Shown: positions 10,080 to 22,206 of the stretch, one piece after another | Numbering within the stretch: the first letter of the stretch is position 1 | Layout of the letters: every line of letters starts with the position of its first letter | Assembly (NCBI GenBank): GCA_030710605.1 | Contig: CP092882.1 | Coordinates: 16,180,062-16,244,061 of the forward strand | Length of the DNA: 64,000 nucleotides | Direction: 5' to 3' | Source of the DNA: Cordylochernes scorpioides | Taxonomy: Eukaryota; Arthropoda; Arachnida; Pseudoscorpiones; Chernetidae | The notes under the pieces: model-generated | What the model saw: the letters and a program-made list of their open reading frames with translations, nothing else | The model's database searches: none | What the model was told of the DNA's origin: nothing | Made by a program: the position numbers and the translations under genes

Positions 10080-11820
10080 AAAGATTATACGAAACGACGA
10101 ATGGACAGACCGGGAAAATTCGGAGGAGGACTTGCCGTTTTGATGAAAACTCTAGAAATAAAATATAAGGAAATCGCCTATAATCAGAGTAAGCCTAGAG
10201 AAAGCACGACAGAAGCTTAGGCAATAGAAATCTATCTTACAGATAAAACAATTCCAATCATAAATGTTTATCACCACGATAATACTAGCATCAATACAGG
10301 CCTGATAGAGACATTAAGTGAAGCGTCTTCGGATATCGCAATCATACTTGGTGATTTTAACGCCGAAAGACCAACTTGGGGATCACCTGTCCAGGATAAT
10401 AAAGGTCAGCAGGTTGAGGATATGCTAACCGACCTCGACCTTACGCCGTTAAATAACGAAAAGAACACCTATCTATCCAAGTCCACAGGCACAATATCCG
10501 CAATAGACATCACAGCGATAAATTACAACATCGCACCCACAACACAATGGAAAATTCTGAAAAGCGCAATCAGTGACCACAGACCAATTTTAACAACCCT
10601 AAAATTCAAAATTGAGAATTTTCAACAGAATAAAAGAACACTGGAAAAAAATTACAGAAAAGCTTGAAGAACTGTGCAACGAAGAATTAAATCACAGAAC
10701 GATTGACAAAAACTTTGAAAAATTATCTTTAAACATATCCAAAGCTGCAAAAGTATCGATACCTAGAGGTAGACGTAAAAACCTGTGAATACTTTACTGG
10801 AAGGACCACAATATCGAGGCGATGATTGCAGAGAGAGACAATAAAAAAACTTCTTAAAACAAATAAAACAGAAAAAATCATAAAGGAACTCATTGAAATT
10901 AGTCACAAAATAGAACAAGAAATTTGGATATTCAAACAAGAAAAATGGGCAGAATTCTGCGAAGAAAATGAATCCAAAAAAGGAAAACCATCACTGGAAT
11001 ATAATTAGTGTTATAAAACTCAAAACCAACACTAATCCTCCAATACTCTAACCGATATAAACAGCGAGAACGAACAAACAGATGGCTGACATAATTGCTG
11101 AATATCTTCCAAGCACTTCCAGACTCAGCTATACGAATGGAGGCAGGACTCTAAAAAATAATGTAAACAGGTTAGTTAAACAAGCAAGAAATTACCATCA
11201 ACAAGATATTTACTCGAGAGACTTCACACTGAATGAGCTAAACTCATCAATAGGAAAGTTAAATACAAGATGTCACCTGGAGATGGTCTAATCTTTGGTC
11301 AAATGATTAAACACTTTGGAGACGAAGCTAAAAATCAACTCCTACGAATACTGAACATTTCATGGCAAACTGGTAAACTACCAAAGAATTGGACGATATC
11401 AATTTTTCTTACCAGCATACTTTGTAAAATAACAGAATGAATTATCCACTCTAGGCTCATAGTCTGGCTCACTAACAATAATAAAATAAACTTCTACCAA
11501 ACTGCCTAAAGATTCAGACACTGTACAACTGATAAACTGTTCTACTCTGTCAATCAATAATAGATTTCTAGGAAAAACTGCCAAAGAAGACAACGGCCGT
11601 ATTCCTGGATATGACCTCAGCTTTTGTTCGAGTGTAGAAATTATTTGAAAGGCTGCACAACATCGGAGTAAGAGGAAAACCCTTAATCTGGATTGCAGAC
11701 TTAAGGGGAAGAAGGATAAAGGTTCGGGTCAATGGAACATTTTCCAAGGACCGAAGAACATGGGCTGGTGTACCTCAGGGATCTGTGCTCAGTCCTCTAC
11801 TCTTCTCGCTATATATTAAC
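10080..11820 (+). pseudogene. Non-LTR retrotransposon (LINE) relic: endonuclease and 5' part of RT
   Basis: An apurinic-type endonuclease domain is recognised by GDFNAERPTWGS and SDHRPILTTL (about 10350-10600). It is followed by RT pieces: KITERIIHSRL (about 11420), a broken AVFLDMTSAF (about 11595), and AGVPQGSVLSPLLFSLYIN (about 11764-11819). Many stops and frameshifts are present. The RT ends abruptly at 11820, where the LTR of the next element begins, so the gypsy inserted into it. The PQGSVLSPLLF form suggests the Jockey/I-like LINEs, but the clade is not certain. Confidence 0.75.
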
Positions 11821-11959
11821 TGTTGTGTATGTAAATAGATGAATATTATTTGTATTATTTAAAGCCTCATTATGTAAAAATATATGTATATATAAATTGG
11901 ACATTTGTTGTTGGCCATGGTCAAGTTTGAGCTCTTGTACGTCTAATTACGACACAACA
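11821..11959 (+). repeat. 5' LTR of gypsy element 2
   Basis: The 139-bp LTR begins TGTTGTG and ends ACACAACA, giving the usual TG...CA inverted tips. It contains a TATA-like ATATATAAATTGGAC. It matches the 3' LTR at 18009-18142 at most positions, and the differences suggest an old insertion. Confidence 0.85.
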
Positions 11960-11963
11960 AAAG

Positions 11964-11977
11964 TGGCGACGAGGATG
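11964..11977 (+). other. Primer binding site of gypsy element 2
   Basis: TGGCGACGAGGATG lies four bases behind the 5' LTR. TGGCGACGAGGA is a primer site seen in many Ty3/gypsy elements. The tRNA was not verified here. Confidence 0.65.
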
Positions 11978-12153
11978 CGCGATCTACAGAGCCAGTAAAA
12001 AGCTGAAGAAAACGGCGTCTATGCAAGTATAACAACTACATCTTTTAAACAAATCTGACTCTCGGATTATGGAGAGGAAAAATAAGAAAATGGGTTAAGA
12101 TTACATCTTTTAAAAAGAGAGATTAAGAGGAACGTGGTAAGTTTCTTTATTAA

Positions 12154-12200
12154 GTGGTATACGAGCTTTCGGACGTCAGCCGTCCTTCATCAGGTATTGA
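12154..12200 (-). ncRNA. Hammerhead ribozyme (left, inverted Penelope arm)
   Basis: On the minus strand this copy has the same core as the right arm: CTGATGA, a GGACG/CGTCC stem II, GAAA, then GCTC with the cut expected before GTATAC. All core bases are conserved. It faces the right copy across the element. Confidence 0.8.
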
Positions 12201-12620
12201 CATGAATGAGAAGGAGATGCTATATTTATAAACGACGGTTTAGCATAAAAAATATTAAACAAAAAATAAAAGATTAAAAAGATTTGAGATTTGCATGCCA
12301 GTAATAAAAATATTTAAAAGTGTACAATATATAGATTTAAGAAAATCTGCATACCTAGGGAAAAAGGCGGAAAACTAGAGGCGAAGACAAAAGCAAGAAT
12401 AAAAATAAAAATAAGAATATAAACGAGAATATGAAAAACAGCGGAATAAAGATAAAGTTAAAAGTTACGAAGGAGGTGTATCTGTTGGTATAGAATAAAA
12501 AGCAGAATATTGGGGCGGGAGGTCAATCTTTCTGTTGAGGCTGGGTGTAGTATTGGAGACAAGGGCTTCGAGAACTAAGCGTTGGTATTTATTTGTTATA
12601 TCGCTATAAACGGGGGTTGT

Positions 12621-13625
12621 CCTCTCTCCACAATCGCAGCGGAAATTGTCATGCTAGGGCTGGACCAATGGCTGGTGTCCAAAGATCATTTGGGGGTCGT
12701 TACTTGGTTACGTTACGTAGACGACATCTTCTGCCTACACCGAGATACCGATCATTTACCCATTCTCACCACTTTAAACTCTTACCATCCGGATCTACTT
12801 TTTACACACAACCCGTCCCGCTCTAACTGTATTCCATTTTTAGACATTTTAATTATTAACACCGACGATAAATTCCACACAACGGTCTTTCACAAACCCG
12901 GCTTTACCCCCTCGTACCTACATTTTTCATCCCACGCCCCCGTCTCCCATAAGATCACCACCGTCCGAACTCTTTCCAAACGTATCTACACCCACTGTTC
13001 CCTCCCTTTTTTTAAAAATATCGAGAGGCGCACGGTCTACTCGCATCTCTTGTCCGCGGGCTATCCACGCAGTTTTATCGACCGACATTTTTTCACACCC
13101 AATCAAAAAAGAACCACACCTCCTTTATTTAAAAGCACCTGCGTCCTCCCATACTCCACCACGAATTCCGGTATTGGTTCCTTTTTACGTAAATTCGGCA
13201 TTCGCACTCTTTACAAGTGCACACCTTCCCTTTACACCTTCCTACGACATCCAATCACAAAAAGCTCCGCCAAACGTAACCCCCAATCCCTTTCTAACGC
13301 CGTTTACAAAATTCCTTGTAACGATTGCGATTTATGCTATATTGGAGAAACAGGCCGAACAATCGCCATCAGAGCCAGTGAACACGCCCGCAACATCCGC
13401 TCGAAAGACAAAAAATCGCTCATATACCAACATATCGCCGAATCCGGACATTCCTTTAATCTCGACAATACAACCCCCGTTTATAGCGATATAACAAATA
13501 AATACCAACGCTTAGTTCTCGAAGCCCTTGTCTCCAATACTACACCCAGCCTCAACAGAAAGATTGACCTCCCGCCCCAATATTCTGCTTTTTATTCTAT
13601 ACCAACAGATACACCTCCTTCGTAA
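12621..13625 (+). pseudogene. Penelope-like RT C-terminus plus GIY-YIG endonuclease (partial)
   Basis: The open frame covers the last third of a Penelope polyprotein. It starts at PLSTIAAEIVM, close to the RT motif before the active site, and contains the catalytic LRYVDDIF, the thumb region (FLDILI, GFTPSYLHFSSHAP) and a C-terminal GIY-YIG domain (VYKIPC, CDLCYIGETGR, with a downstream EHARNIR). The frame itself is intact to the stop at 13623-13625. The N-terminal RT and start are missing, replaced by the inverted segment. The coding match begins just after the inversion junction near 12620. Confidence 0.85.
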
Positions 13626-13896
13626 CTTTTAACTTTATCTTTATTCCGCTGTTTTTCATATTCTCGTTTATATTCTTATTTTTATTTTTATTCTTGCTTT
13701 TGTCTTCGCCTCTAGTTTTCCGCCTTTTTCCCTTCATCCTAGGTATGCAGATTTTCTTAAATCTATATATTGTACACTTTTAAATATTTTTATTACTGGC
13801 ATGCAAATCTCAAATCTTTTTAATCTTTTATTTTTTGTTTAATATTTTTTATGCTAAACCGTCGTTTATAAATATAGCATCTCCTTCTCATTCATG

Positions 13897-13943
13897 TCAA
13901 TACCTGATGAAGGACGGCTGACGTCCGAAAGCTCGTATACCAC
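13897..13943 (+). ncRNA. Hammerhead ribozyme (right Penelope arm)
   Basis: The conserved core is complete: CTGATGA at 13904-13910, stem II GGACG/CGTCC around 13912-13926, and GAAA at 13927-13930. Stem I pairs ATAC (13900-13903) with GTAT (13935-13938). Stem III is only the palindrome AGCT, so cleavage after the C at 13934 would need a dimer. Minimal hammerheads of this kind are established in the terminal repeats of Penelope-like elements. Activity here is inferred. Confidence 0.85.
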
Positions 13944-14067
13944 TTAATAAAGAAACTTACCACGTTCCTCTTAATCTCTCTTTTTATATTCCAAACGTGG
14001 CTTATCATGTCTGATTACATCTTTTAAACTATCTATTCTAGAAAACAAAATAGTAGAAAAGATCAGC

Positions 14068-17000
14068 ATGACAAGTTCAAAGTTAATAATACCTTTTAGA
14101 TGCTATAGCCCAGTGGAGGACACCTCTATCTTTTTGTACAAAAATTTGAGGCTTTCTTTTTGGCATCTGAAGAAGGATATTAAAGTGCTGATTTTTACCT
14201 CGCTACCAGATTCTGAAGCTTTGAAGCAGGGAAACGACATTTTCTTCCTGGTCTAATGAAAGATCAACCCTATGATACTATCATTCAAAGAATTAAGCTG
14301 CATTTGGATCCAAAGAAGAAAGTGATACCACAGCGGTGCAGAATTTTAAAGAGAATTCAACAGGAAGGAGAATCAATTTCGGAATATCATAGAGAATTGA
14401 AACATTTGGCAATAAATTGTAATTTCGTCGATATGTTGGGAACCATGATGCGAGACCGTTTTGTGGCTGGAATCAAGTCGGAAATCCTGAAAAAGAAGCT
14501 ACTACAAGAGGACGACGATGTCACCCTGGATAAAGGTTTTGCAGTGGAGATCTCGTTCGAATTGGCGGAGATAAATAAAAGAGAATTACAAGATAAATTA
14601 GTGGCCAAGATATCCCCCGTGAATTGAAAAGATAAAAAGGGCGAGTACAATAATAGTACGGCGCAGTATAGGCCTTTCAGGCAAAGTGGCAAAGGCAAAA
14701 TAGTGTGTTATAGATGTGGTGAAAGTCATTCACACGTGGCATCTGTTTTACCTCATAGAACAAAGACTTGTTTTAAAATGTAATAAACTGGGTCATTTAA
14801 GTAGGGTCTGCAAAGCTAGTAAAAGAATGTGGGGATGTAAATTTGTACAAGAGGACTCTATATATTCTGTACAGGGCGAAACTGATGCCACACTAAATTT
14901 AACAATAGATGATTATTCTTTGTGCTTTACAATAGATACAGGAAGTCCAGTTACGTTAATACCTAAAGATATTTATAAGAATTATTGGCAAGGTAAAAGA
15001 TTATTTCTAACAAATTTAAGATTAAAATCCTTTTGTGGTAAATCAATAGAGATTATAGATCAAATAAATGTTTTTGTAAAAGAAGCCAACCAATATTTAC
15101 GATTAATTGTTGTAAATGAAAAAATCCAGGTAATTTTATAAGGAAGAGAATGGCTTAAACAGTTAAAACTTGATTATTCTATATTGTTTAGCATTAAAAT
15201 TTTAAATAATGAATATAATAGAAATATATTTAAATATATAAAAATTTGATGGATAGGTATGCAGATTTGTTTAACAAAGATTTGGGCTGTCTAAAGGACG
15301 TTAGAATAAATTTTAATTTAAAAAGGGATGTGACTCCTTTGTTTTGTAAGGCCAGAAGTTTACCTTTCTCTCCAAAAAACAAAGTAGAGAATGAAATTGA
15401 TCGTTTAGTTAATTCTTGCATTTTATAACCTATAGTTCATGCATATTGGACCGCTCCAATAGTACCGGCATCAAAAAAGGATGGTAGTGTAAGGATATGT
15501 GGTGATTTTAGATGTACAGATAATAAGGCAATAGGATTAGATAGGTATCCCATTCCATCGATCGATGAGATCTTTTCAAAATTATCTACAAGCACCGTAC
15601 TTTCGACTCTAGACCTATCACAGGCTTACTTACAAGTAATGTTAGCGGAAGAAGCCAAAACTGTTGTTATAAACACAACAAAGAGGTTGTTTTCTTATAA
15701 AAGACTACCATATGGCGAAGCGGTAGCACCAAATAAATTTCAGAGGATTATGGAAGGCCTATTTTCTGATTTGCCAGGTGTGGCCTGCTACATAGATGAT
15801 ATTTTGGTTGCAGGAAAAGACTTTGAAGATCATGAACAAAAGTTGGATCTAGTGTTTAGATGATTGCTAGAAAAAGGTTTAAAGTTAAATAGATATAAAT
15901 GTCAATTTAAAAAGAAATCGGTGGAATTTTTAGGGTTTAAAATGGATAAATATGGACTGCATCCCTTAGAAAATAAAATTAAAGCAGCGATAGAAGCGCC
16001 TGAACCTAAAAAGTGTTTCGCAATTGAGATCTTTCATAGGACTCTTAATTTATTATTATAGATTCATAAAGAATATAGCAAATATTTTAGCGCTATTCTA
16101 TCAACTTTTGAATAAAATTTGTAGATGGAATTGGACGAAAAATATCGAATGTTATTTTAAAAATGTAAATCATTATTAATGGACTATGGACTAGGCGTAA
16201 TTCTGAGTCATATAAATGATAGAAAGGAAGAATGCCCCATAGCTTTTGCTACTAGAACATTAACTGAAGCGAAAAATGGTACTCTCAACTAGAAAAGGAA
16301 GCGTTGAGCATAACTTATGGCGATGAGAAATCAAGACAATACTTACTGGGACGAAAATTCGTATTAGTCACAGACAATCGACCCTTAATTCATATATTTT
16401 CACCTCAGAAATCAATTTCCATATGTGCAGCATCCAGAATTAAAAGATGGTCCTTAAAATTAGCTGCATTTAATTATACTGAGGAGTTTCGAAAAAGTAG
16501 TGATAATTCCAATGTTGACGCATTGTCACGTCTTCCTTTAGAATCGAGTGTCAGGGAGTTTCTTGATGAAGACCAGGTACTTCTTCTCAGGAAGTGGAAT
16601 GAGGTACCGTTCTCTTTTAGGGAGGTGGCATATGAGACGTCCCGAGATAAAATACTGTCTATAGTATTAAGGAATGTTAGAGAAGGCAACTGTGTGTGTG
16701 TGTGTGTGTGGAAATTCACAAGGGTACTGAGGGAAAACCCAGTAGCTCCTTATTATAAGATCAATTAGGAATTAAGTTTGGAGTTTGATTGTTTTCAATG
16801 GCATGAAAGAGTGGTAATTCCCCAAAATTTAAGATATTTAATTTTAAATGACTTGCATGAAATACACATGGGAATTGTTAAAATGAAGATGATTGCCAGA
16901 CGGTATTTTCTGGTCGCCAGGCATAGACAGTAACATCAAAGAGTTAACTAGAGAAGGTAGAGTATGCCAAGAATCGGCAAGCCTGCCTCCGGCTACCATC

Positions 17001-17610
17001 TCGGAATGGACTTGGCTCGAAAAACCGTGGCATCGACTTCATCTTGATCTAGCGGGTCCGTTCATGGGAAGGATGTTTTTGGTTCTCGAGGACGCATACT
17101 CAAAGTGGATAGAATTTTTTATCATCAAAGATATTACCCGAAAAACGATTATAAGTCATCTTGGGAGAAATTCTCGCCAGAATTGGATTGCCCTAATATT
17201 TTGTTACAGATAACGGAAGACAGTTTGTCTCCGGTGAATTCGAGCAATTTACCAAAATGAATGGTATACGGCACACTAAGGCCAGTCCGTATAATCCTAG
17301 TACAAATGTTTTAGCTGAGAGATATGTAAGAGAGTTTAAAAACCTTTTGAGAAAGAATAATGGGAAGGATGATTTAGAGACAAATCTACAAAGTTTCCTA
17401 TTTGCTCATAGAGCATTCCCCCAAACTGTAATAAAGGAATTCCCCGGCGGAACTGCGAATGAAGAGAAGTTTAAGATCAAGATTCTCGAATTTAATACCA
17501 AGATGAGAAATCCGCGAGAGGTATTTCATGAGGCCGTAAGAAGGCAGGAGCAGTTTACTACAGGTTGCGAGGTTTATTTCCGCAACTATGCAACTGGACC
17601 TAAACGGTAA
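14068..17610 (+). pseudogene. Gag-Pol of gypsy element 2 (K02A2.6-like), broken
   Basis: Gag-like sequence with RDRFVAGIKSEILKKKLL (about 14256-14627) is followed by damaged zinc knuckles (CYRCGE, CNKLGHLSRVC). Next come a protease with IDTGSPVTLIP (about 14931), RT with KDGSVRICGDFR and the catalytic YIDDILVAG (about 15790), RNase H with SRLPLE near its end, and integrase fragments to NVLAERYVREFKNLL (about 17310). Multiple in-frame stops and frameshifts separate the parts, and a (GT)n tract at about 16690-16710 interrupts the coding region. The RT wording resembles K02A2.6-type gypsy elements. The copy is dead. The Penelope insertion splits its 5' region. Confidence 0.85.
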
Positions 17611-17995
17611 AAAGGTACCATTTTGGAATTATTGAGCTACTGTCACTACCTTATAAGTTGCGAGGGCGTCGTGTATAAGAGGCATATTAATCAATTGCGA
17701 CCTGTGAGAAAGAAACAAGTGGAGACAAGAAATTTGATTCTTCCTCGAACATCAGGAGAGAAGCCTGTAGGTGGAAGTCAGAAATAAAGTGAAGAGGAGG
17801 TTCCAGAGGTTACATCAGGAAACAAGGAGGAGACTGCTTCTGTGCACGTACCCTCTTGCACTCCTATACCAGGGCCTGTTGCTGTGTACGTGCCCTCTTG
17901 CACTCCTAAACCGGAGGCTGCCGCTGTGCAATTGCCCGTCCGCAGTCCTAGACCTCAGAGAGGCAGGAAACCCCTAGACCGACTGGAGTATTATT

Positions 17996-18008
17996 AAGGG
18001 GGGAGATG
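17996..18008 (+). other. Polypurine tract of gypsy element 2
   Basis: AAGGGGGGAGATG directly precedes the 3' LTR. Confidence 0.6.
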
Positions 18009-18142
18009 TGTTGTGTATGTAAATAGATGAAGATTATTTGCATTCTTTAAAGTCTCATTATGTAAGAATATATGTGTATATAAATTGGACATTTTTTGTT
18101 GGCCAAACGAAAAGAATCTGAGGCTCTTTATTGGACACGACA
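18009..18142 (+). repeat. 3' LTR of gypsy element 2
   Basis: It starts TGTTGTGTATG and matches the 5' LTR at 11821 through GTTGGCCA, then less well to the ACACGACA end. No perfect target duplication was seen. Confidence 0.8.
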
Positions 18143-18306
18143 AAAACAACAACGGCATTCCAGAGTAAAATAAATTATCAGAGATAGATAAATATTTTTC
18201 ATATGAATTAAAATAAATATAATCGATACTGAGAGAGAGTTGAATTTAAAAAAATAGAAAATTATTATTTTCGAAATATAAATAGCTGAGAGGATTCCAG
18301 CAAACC

Positions 18307-18731
18307 GCATCTAAAATATCAGTTTTTTTTTTTTTTTGCTACATGTTTTAATTTGCATATACCTATTTTACATATCTCAGATTGTATTTGAAAATCGTTA
18401 ACCATTTCTTCTAACTTTTGGCGAAATGGTGTTTAATTAATTTATCATTTGATATTATTAGGGTTCTTTCCTGGTATTCAAAAAGGAAAAATACGTGTCG
18501 TTCAGTTATATTTTTCAATTTATCAAACAATTTGGCCGCTGAATCGCTGATTCTGGTAGGGGGCCATCTAGCGAATAAAGTTGTAACTAAAATCAATTTC
18601 GAATTTTTCATTATTTGCCATAAAAAATCCCATTGCATCCTGAACACAATGGTGTTTACCGCATTGCTCTAGCGCAAATATTCGCGGAGTTATTAATTTT
18701 TAAAGTTGTGCGGGACTTTTGGATCACCCTG
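18307..18731 (-). repeat. Right inverted copy of the CAGGGTGATCC terminal repeat
   Basis: This is the mirror partner of 7527-7943. It ends GGATCACCCTG and is followed by TA. The 78-residue minus frame (18411-18647) is nearly the same as the frame in the left copy. Confidence 0.7.
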
Positions 18732-19395
18732 TATATATATATATATAGTATCATTATGAGAATTTCAAGATTTATAAAAAAAATTATTCAGTTTGACCTG
18801 TGATGTTTTTTTTGTAATAAATAATTAGTAATAATATATTATAATAAAAAAGAGAAAAAAGTAACACTAGCAAATCAGATGTATGTGTCAATAATGAATC
18901 AATGAAGTTAGTGTCGACAGACCAGGGATTGAATCTTTGTCCAATTGAGGTAACTTCAGTAGATTCAAAACAAAAATTCAAAATTAATTCAAAATCTGTA
19001 GTTATTGATATTTTACTTTTCCTCTTTTTTCCAAAAATATAAAATATCTATTAATATTTTGTTCATAGAAGCTTGTTTCATGACTAGCTCACCAATTTTC
19101 TGTTATTACCAACAATTATCTGATAATATATATGAGGTGGATAAAAATATTGAGAGTATAGGTTCTCGATGTAGTTAAGTTCGAAAGATCATCTAAGATG
19201 ATCCTTCAAAAGTTTTTATTATTATTATTATTATTATTAATAAAAAATCATTATTGGGGTAAGCATCCCCATAAATGTTTTAACCCAAACTCGCTAACAA
19301 ATGTCAAAGTAAAAATGTCAAACTTGCCCTAAAATTATGAACCATGATAAATTCCAAACAACTAGTTGTAAGGTGGAGACACTATATATAAGATA
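18732..19395. other. No gene seen
   Basis: AT-rich sequence with an (ATT)n run at about 19216-19240. It leads into the Penelope-like relic. Confidence 0.5.
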
Positions 19396-19590
19396 ACATG
19401 TTGTAAATGCAACCTAATATACATTGGTTAAACTTCTAATCCCATAAATATTAGAATTAACCTTCATAGAAATCATGCGAAAAATCTAATAGGTAATAAT
19501 TATATGATAGAACATCATAAGATTCACTCTTTTGATAACTATGACATAGAATTATTAGATATATGTAAAAACAAAAACAACGTCTAATAT
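19396..19590 (+). pseudogene. GIY-YIG endonuclease motif of a permuted Penelope-like element
   Basis: The frame reads TCCKCNLIYIG, then one stop, then TSNPINIRINLHRNHAK and HHKIHSFDNYDIELLD. This is the second half of a GIY-YIG domain with Cys residues just before YIG. It lies upstream of the RT fragments at 20481-21590 in the same direction. That N-terminal placement is the order described for the Naiad/Chlamys group of Penelope-like elements. Decay makes the exact start unclear. Confidence 0.65.
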
Positions 19591-20480
19591 TAGAAAACCG
19601 ATACATTTTGAAGCAAAATTCACTCTACCCTTATGGTTTAAATGATGAATTAAATCATTCGAATACAGTAACCGATCCAAATATCTCTGTCAATGAAAGT
19701 AGCTGTACATACAAAAAAAAACCAACTAAATAATAATAAAAATAACAAGAGAGGAACAAGCACAAACAAACTTGGTTATATAGACTTCGAACAGGTTTTA
19801 ATTAATAATCAGGAATTCCAACCAAATTTTATACAAAAATTCATTAGCTTCCTCTTCAAACTTAACTACAAAAAATGGAAATATTTATACAATATATTAG
19901 AACTAACAAACTATCTAATAGAATTACAGATATCCCTAAAAAGATATCTATAAAAATTCAAGAAAATTGATAACAGTAATTCTGTTAAAATTGTCATAAA
20001 ATTTACAAACAAAATATTTGAATATATCAAATTTAATGATATATTCAACAACAATGATATCAAATATTTATTCCCAGTACAGAGTTCAAATTTTAAAACC
20101 ACATTCAAATACAACAAAAATCTAGGAAGTATGGTATGCAACTATAATACCTTCATAAAAATTTAAACAACTTTAATAATATTAATTGTGAGTGCAATAA
20201 TATAAGTGACCAACATAAATTTAAAGGTCACATTCTAACTAGTGACTTCACATTCTTAAATAAAGAAATACAAGTCATGCTTAACAACGGATATAAATTT
20301 ATACCACCGGTTAAACAAAATTACAACAAAACGGTTAATTCAATCAACCAAGATCTTGATCTCTTTATTAATTAAACAAGCCTAAAGTTCAAGATCCCGG
20401 AAATTACTTTCCTTAATTGGAAATTTGAAATTATGAAACAAGAGTCAAGGATTATTACCACAATACACTGAAAATTGCAA

Positions 20481-21485
20481 AATTCCCCACTCAAACATTG
20501 GAACATTAAAAGAAAACATAAAAATTATTCAAGAAAAATACATTATTACTCCAATTGATAAATGTTCCAACAATTTCGCAATCACCTGCAAAAATCAAAA
20601 TCACGACTTAATTATGCAAGAAATATACAACACTGATAAATACAGCATATCAAATATAACCCTGATTCAAATTAAAAAGGAATTAGAGGTTAAGGAAAAA
20701 ACTTTAAATATCTATAGCAAAAAAAAAACACCAACCCTTGTATACCTTATATCTACATTATACGCAAAATTAACAAAATTCTTCTTAAATTCAGAACCAT
20801 AACATCTGGAATAAATTCTAATTTAAGCAATTTAGACCTTAAATTAGCTTCAATTTTAAAATTATTGACAAAACAGATCCGCAATAAAGAAAAATACAAT
20901 TTTATTGACTCCAATAAAAATGTATTAAATTTTATTAACAAAAACCTTCCCAAACTCAAATCCGTTTATACTTTTGATTTTGAATACCTTTTCTCTAAAC
21001 TGGAGTTGGAGGATCTTATAAACTCAAAATTATAAATCTATTTTCAGAAATTTTAATTGACAAGCCATTCAATATACCCTTAATTCACAATGGCAACAAA
21101 ACCATTGTAATTAACTATAATAAAGCAAAATTACTTTTAGAAACATTCCTTAAATTCAATTATATCCAAATTAAAAATCAAATTTATAATTAAAAACAAG
21201 CAGTACCAATGGGTACATCATCTAGTCAATTATTGGCCAACCTCCTTTTATTTTGGTATGAGAGAGAATTCTTCTCTCTTAACAAAGTTAACTGGTGGTT
21301 GTTCCGATACGTAGATGACATTCTTATATTCAATAATAACAATTTTTCAAAATTAATAGAAAAGATCTATCCTCCGTATCTAAATCTTAAAAAAATAATG
21401 AAAAAATCAAAAAGTCAACTTTCTCGATTTATACATAAATCTAAAAGAAAAAGTATAGAACTTTATTCAACTGTAAATACAAAGC
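20481..21485 (+). pseudogene. RT of the permuted Penelope-like element, first part
   Basis: Pieces in shifting frames read KYIITPIDKCSNNFAITCK (about 20550), FDFEYLFSKLELEDLI (about 20970), MGTSSSQLLANLLLF and the catalytic FRYVDDILIF (about 21209-21330), then YPPYLNLKK and NFLDLYINLKEK (to about 21460). The wording fits the Penelope/Naiad type of RT and not LINE or LTR RTs. Stops and shifts show it is dead. It breaks off near 21485, where an R1-like LINE is inserted. Confidence 0.7.
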
Positions 21486-21699
21486 GCGATGTCCCGCCAA
21501 GGACACTGGCGCCCAAAGGAAAGCAACACAAGAGAAAGAGAGAGGGAGAATCTATTAACATATGCTTAAGGCATTTACCAAATTCCTGAAATTGATTTCA
21601 AACAAGCATACTATATACATAGGTAATTTAGTTTAAACACATCTTAAAATAAAGAAAAAAGGAAAAAAAATCATATATACAGCACATAGTTATTTATAC

Positions 21700-22206
21700 C
21701 TAACACATGAGATTATTTAAAAACTTTGATATATATTTACAAAATCTATTGAATACAATGTATGAATCCCTGCTGGATATCAGTTCTCTTGGATCGGTAC
21801 AGAGAATACCGTTATTGAGTCTGTAGTCTTGAAATGCTGGGCACTTGAGTAAAAGGTGAGTAGAATCTTGAATGCGGCATCCACAAAAACAGACCGGATC
21901 CTCCGATGCATGGATTATTTCCAGAAAACTTCCGAAATTACCATGGTTGGTTACAAATTGTGTGTTGTGTAAATTAGGGTGAAAATAACTTGGAATACCC
22001 CGGTTTAAAAAACTTGTAAATGTATCGTTTGTATTATTCAGTAAAAGCAACATTATTTCCTCTATATAGGATTTAATTATAAAGGGAATATCGATGTTGT
22101 ATTTTTGCTTGTCCTCGAACGATAAGTTATTTAAGTCATATTTCATATTTTTTGCTTCAATGTAATCTGCAATCAATGGAACCTTAGCCAAACTATTATT
22201 ATGCAA
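21700..22206 (-). pseudogene. LINE ORF2, C-terminal zinc region
   Basis: A 168-residue frame carries the Cys/His motif CFCGCRIQDSTHLLLKC, which sits at the C-terminus of R1-type ORF2 proteins. It follows the YADD frame with an apparent loss of the segment in between. Confidence 0.6.

Larger units (their letters stand above)
12115..14012 (+). mobile_element. Penelope-like element, 5'-truncated with inverted 3' end, inserted in gypsy 2
   Basis: The element sits between direct repeats GATTACATCTTTTAAA at 12099-12114 and 14013-14028, a 16-bp target duplication. The right part (12621-13625) encodes the end of the RT and a GIY-YIG nuclease. The left part (about 12115-12620) is an inverted copy of the 3' end (about 13470-13990), including the last codons, the 3' tail and a hammerhead ribozyme. 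Such inverted truncated copies are known for Penelope-type retroelements. The host gypsy sequence resumes at 14029. Confidence 0.88.
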
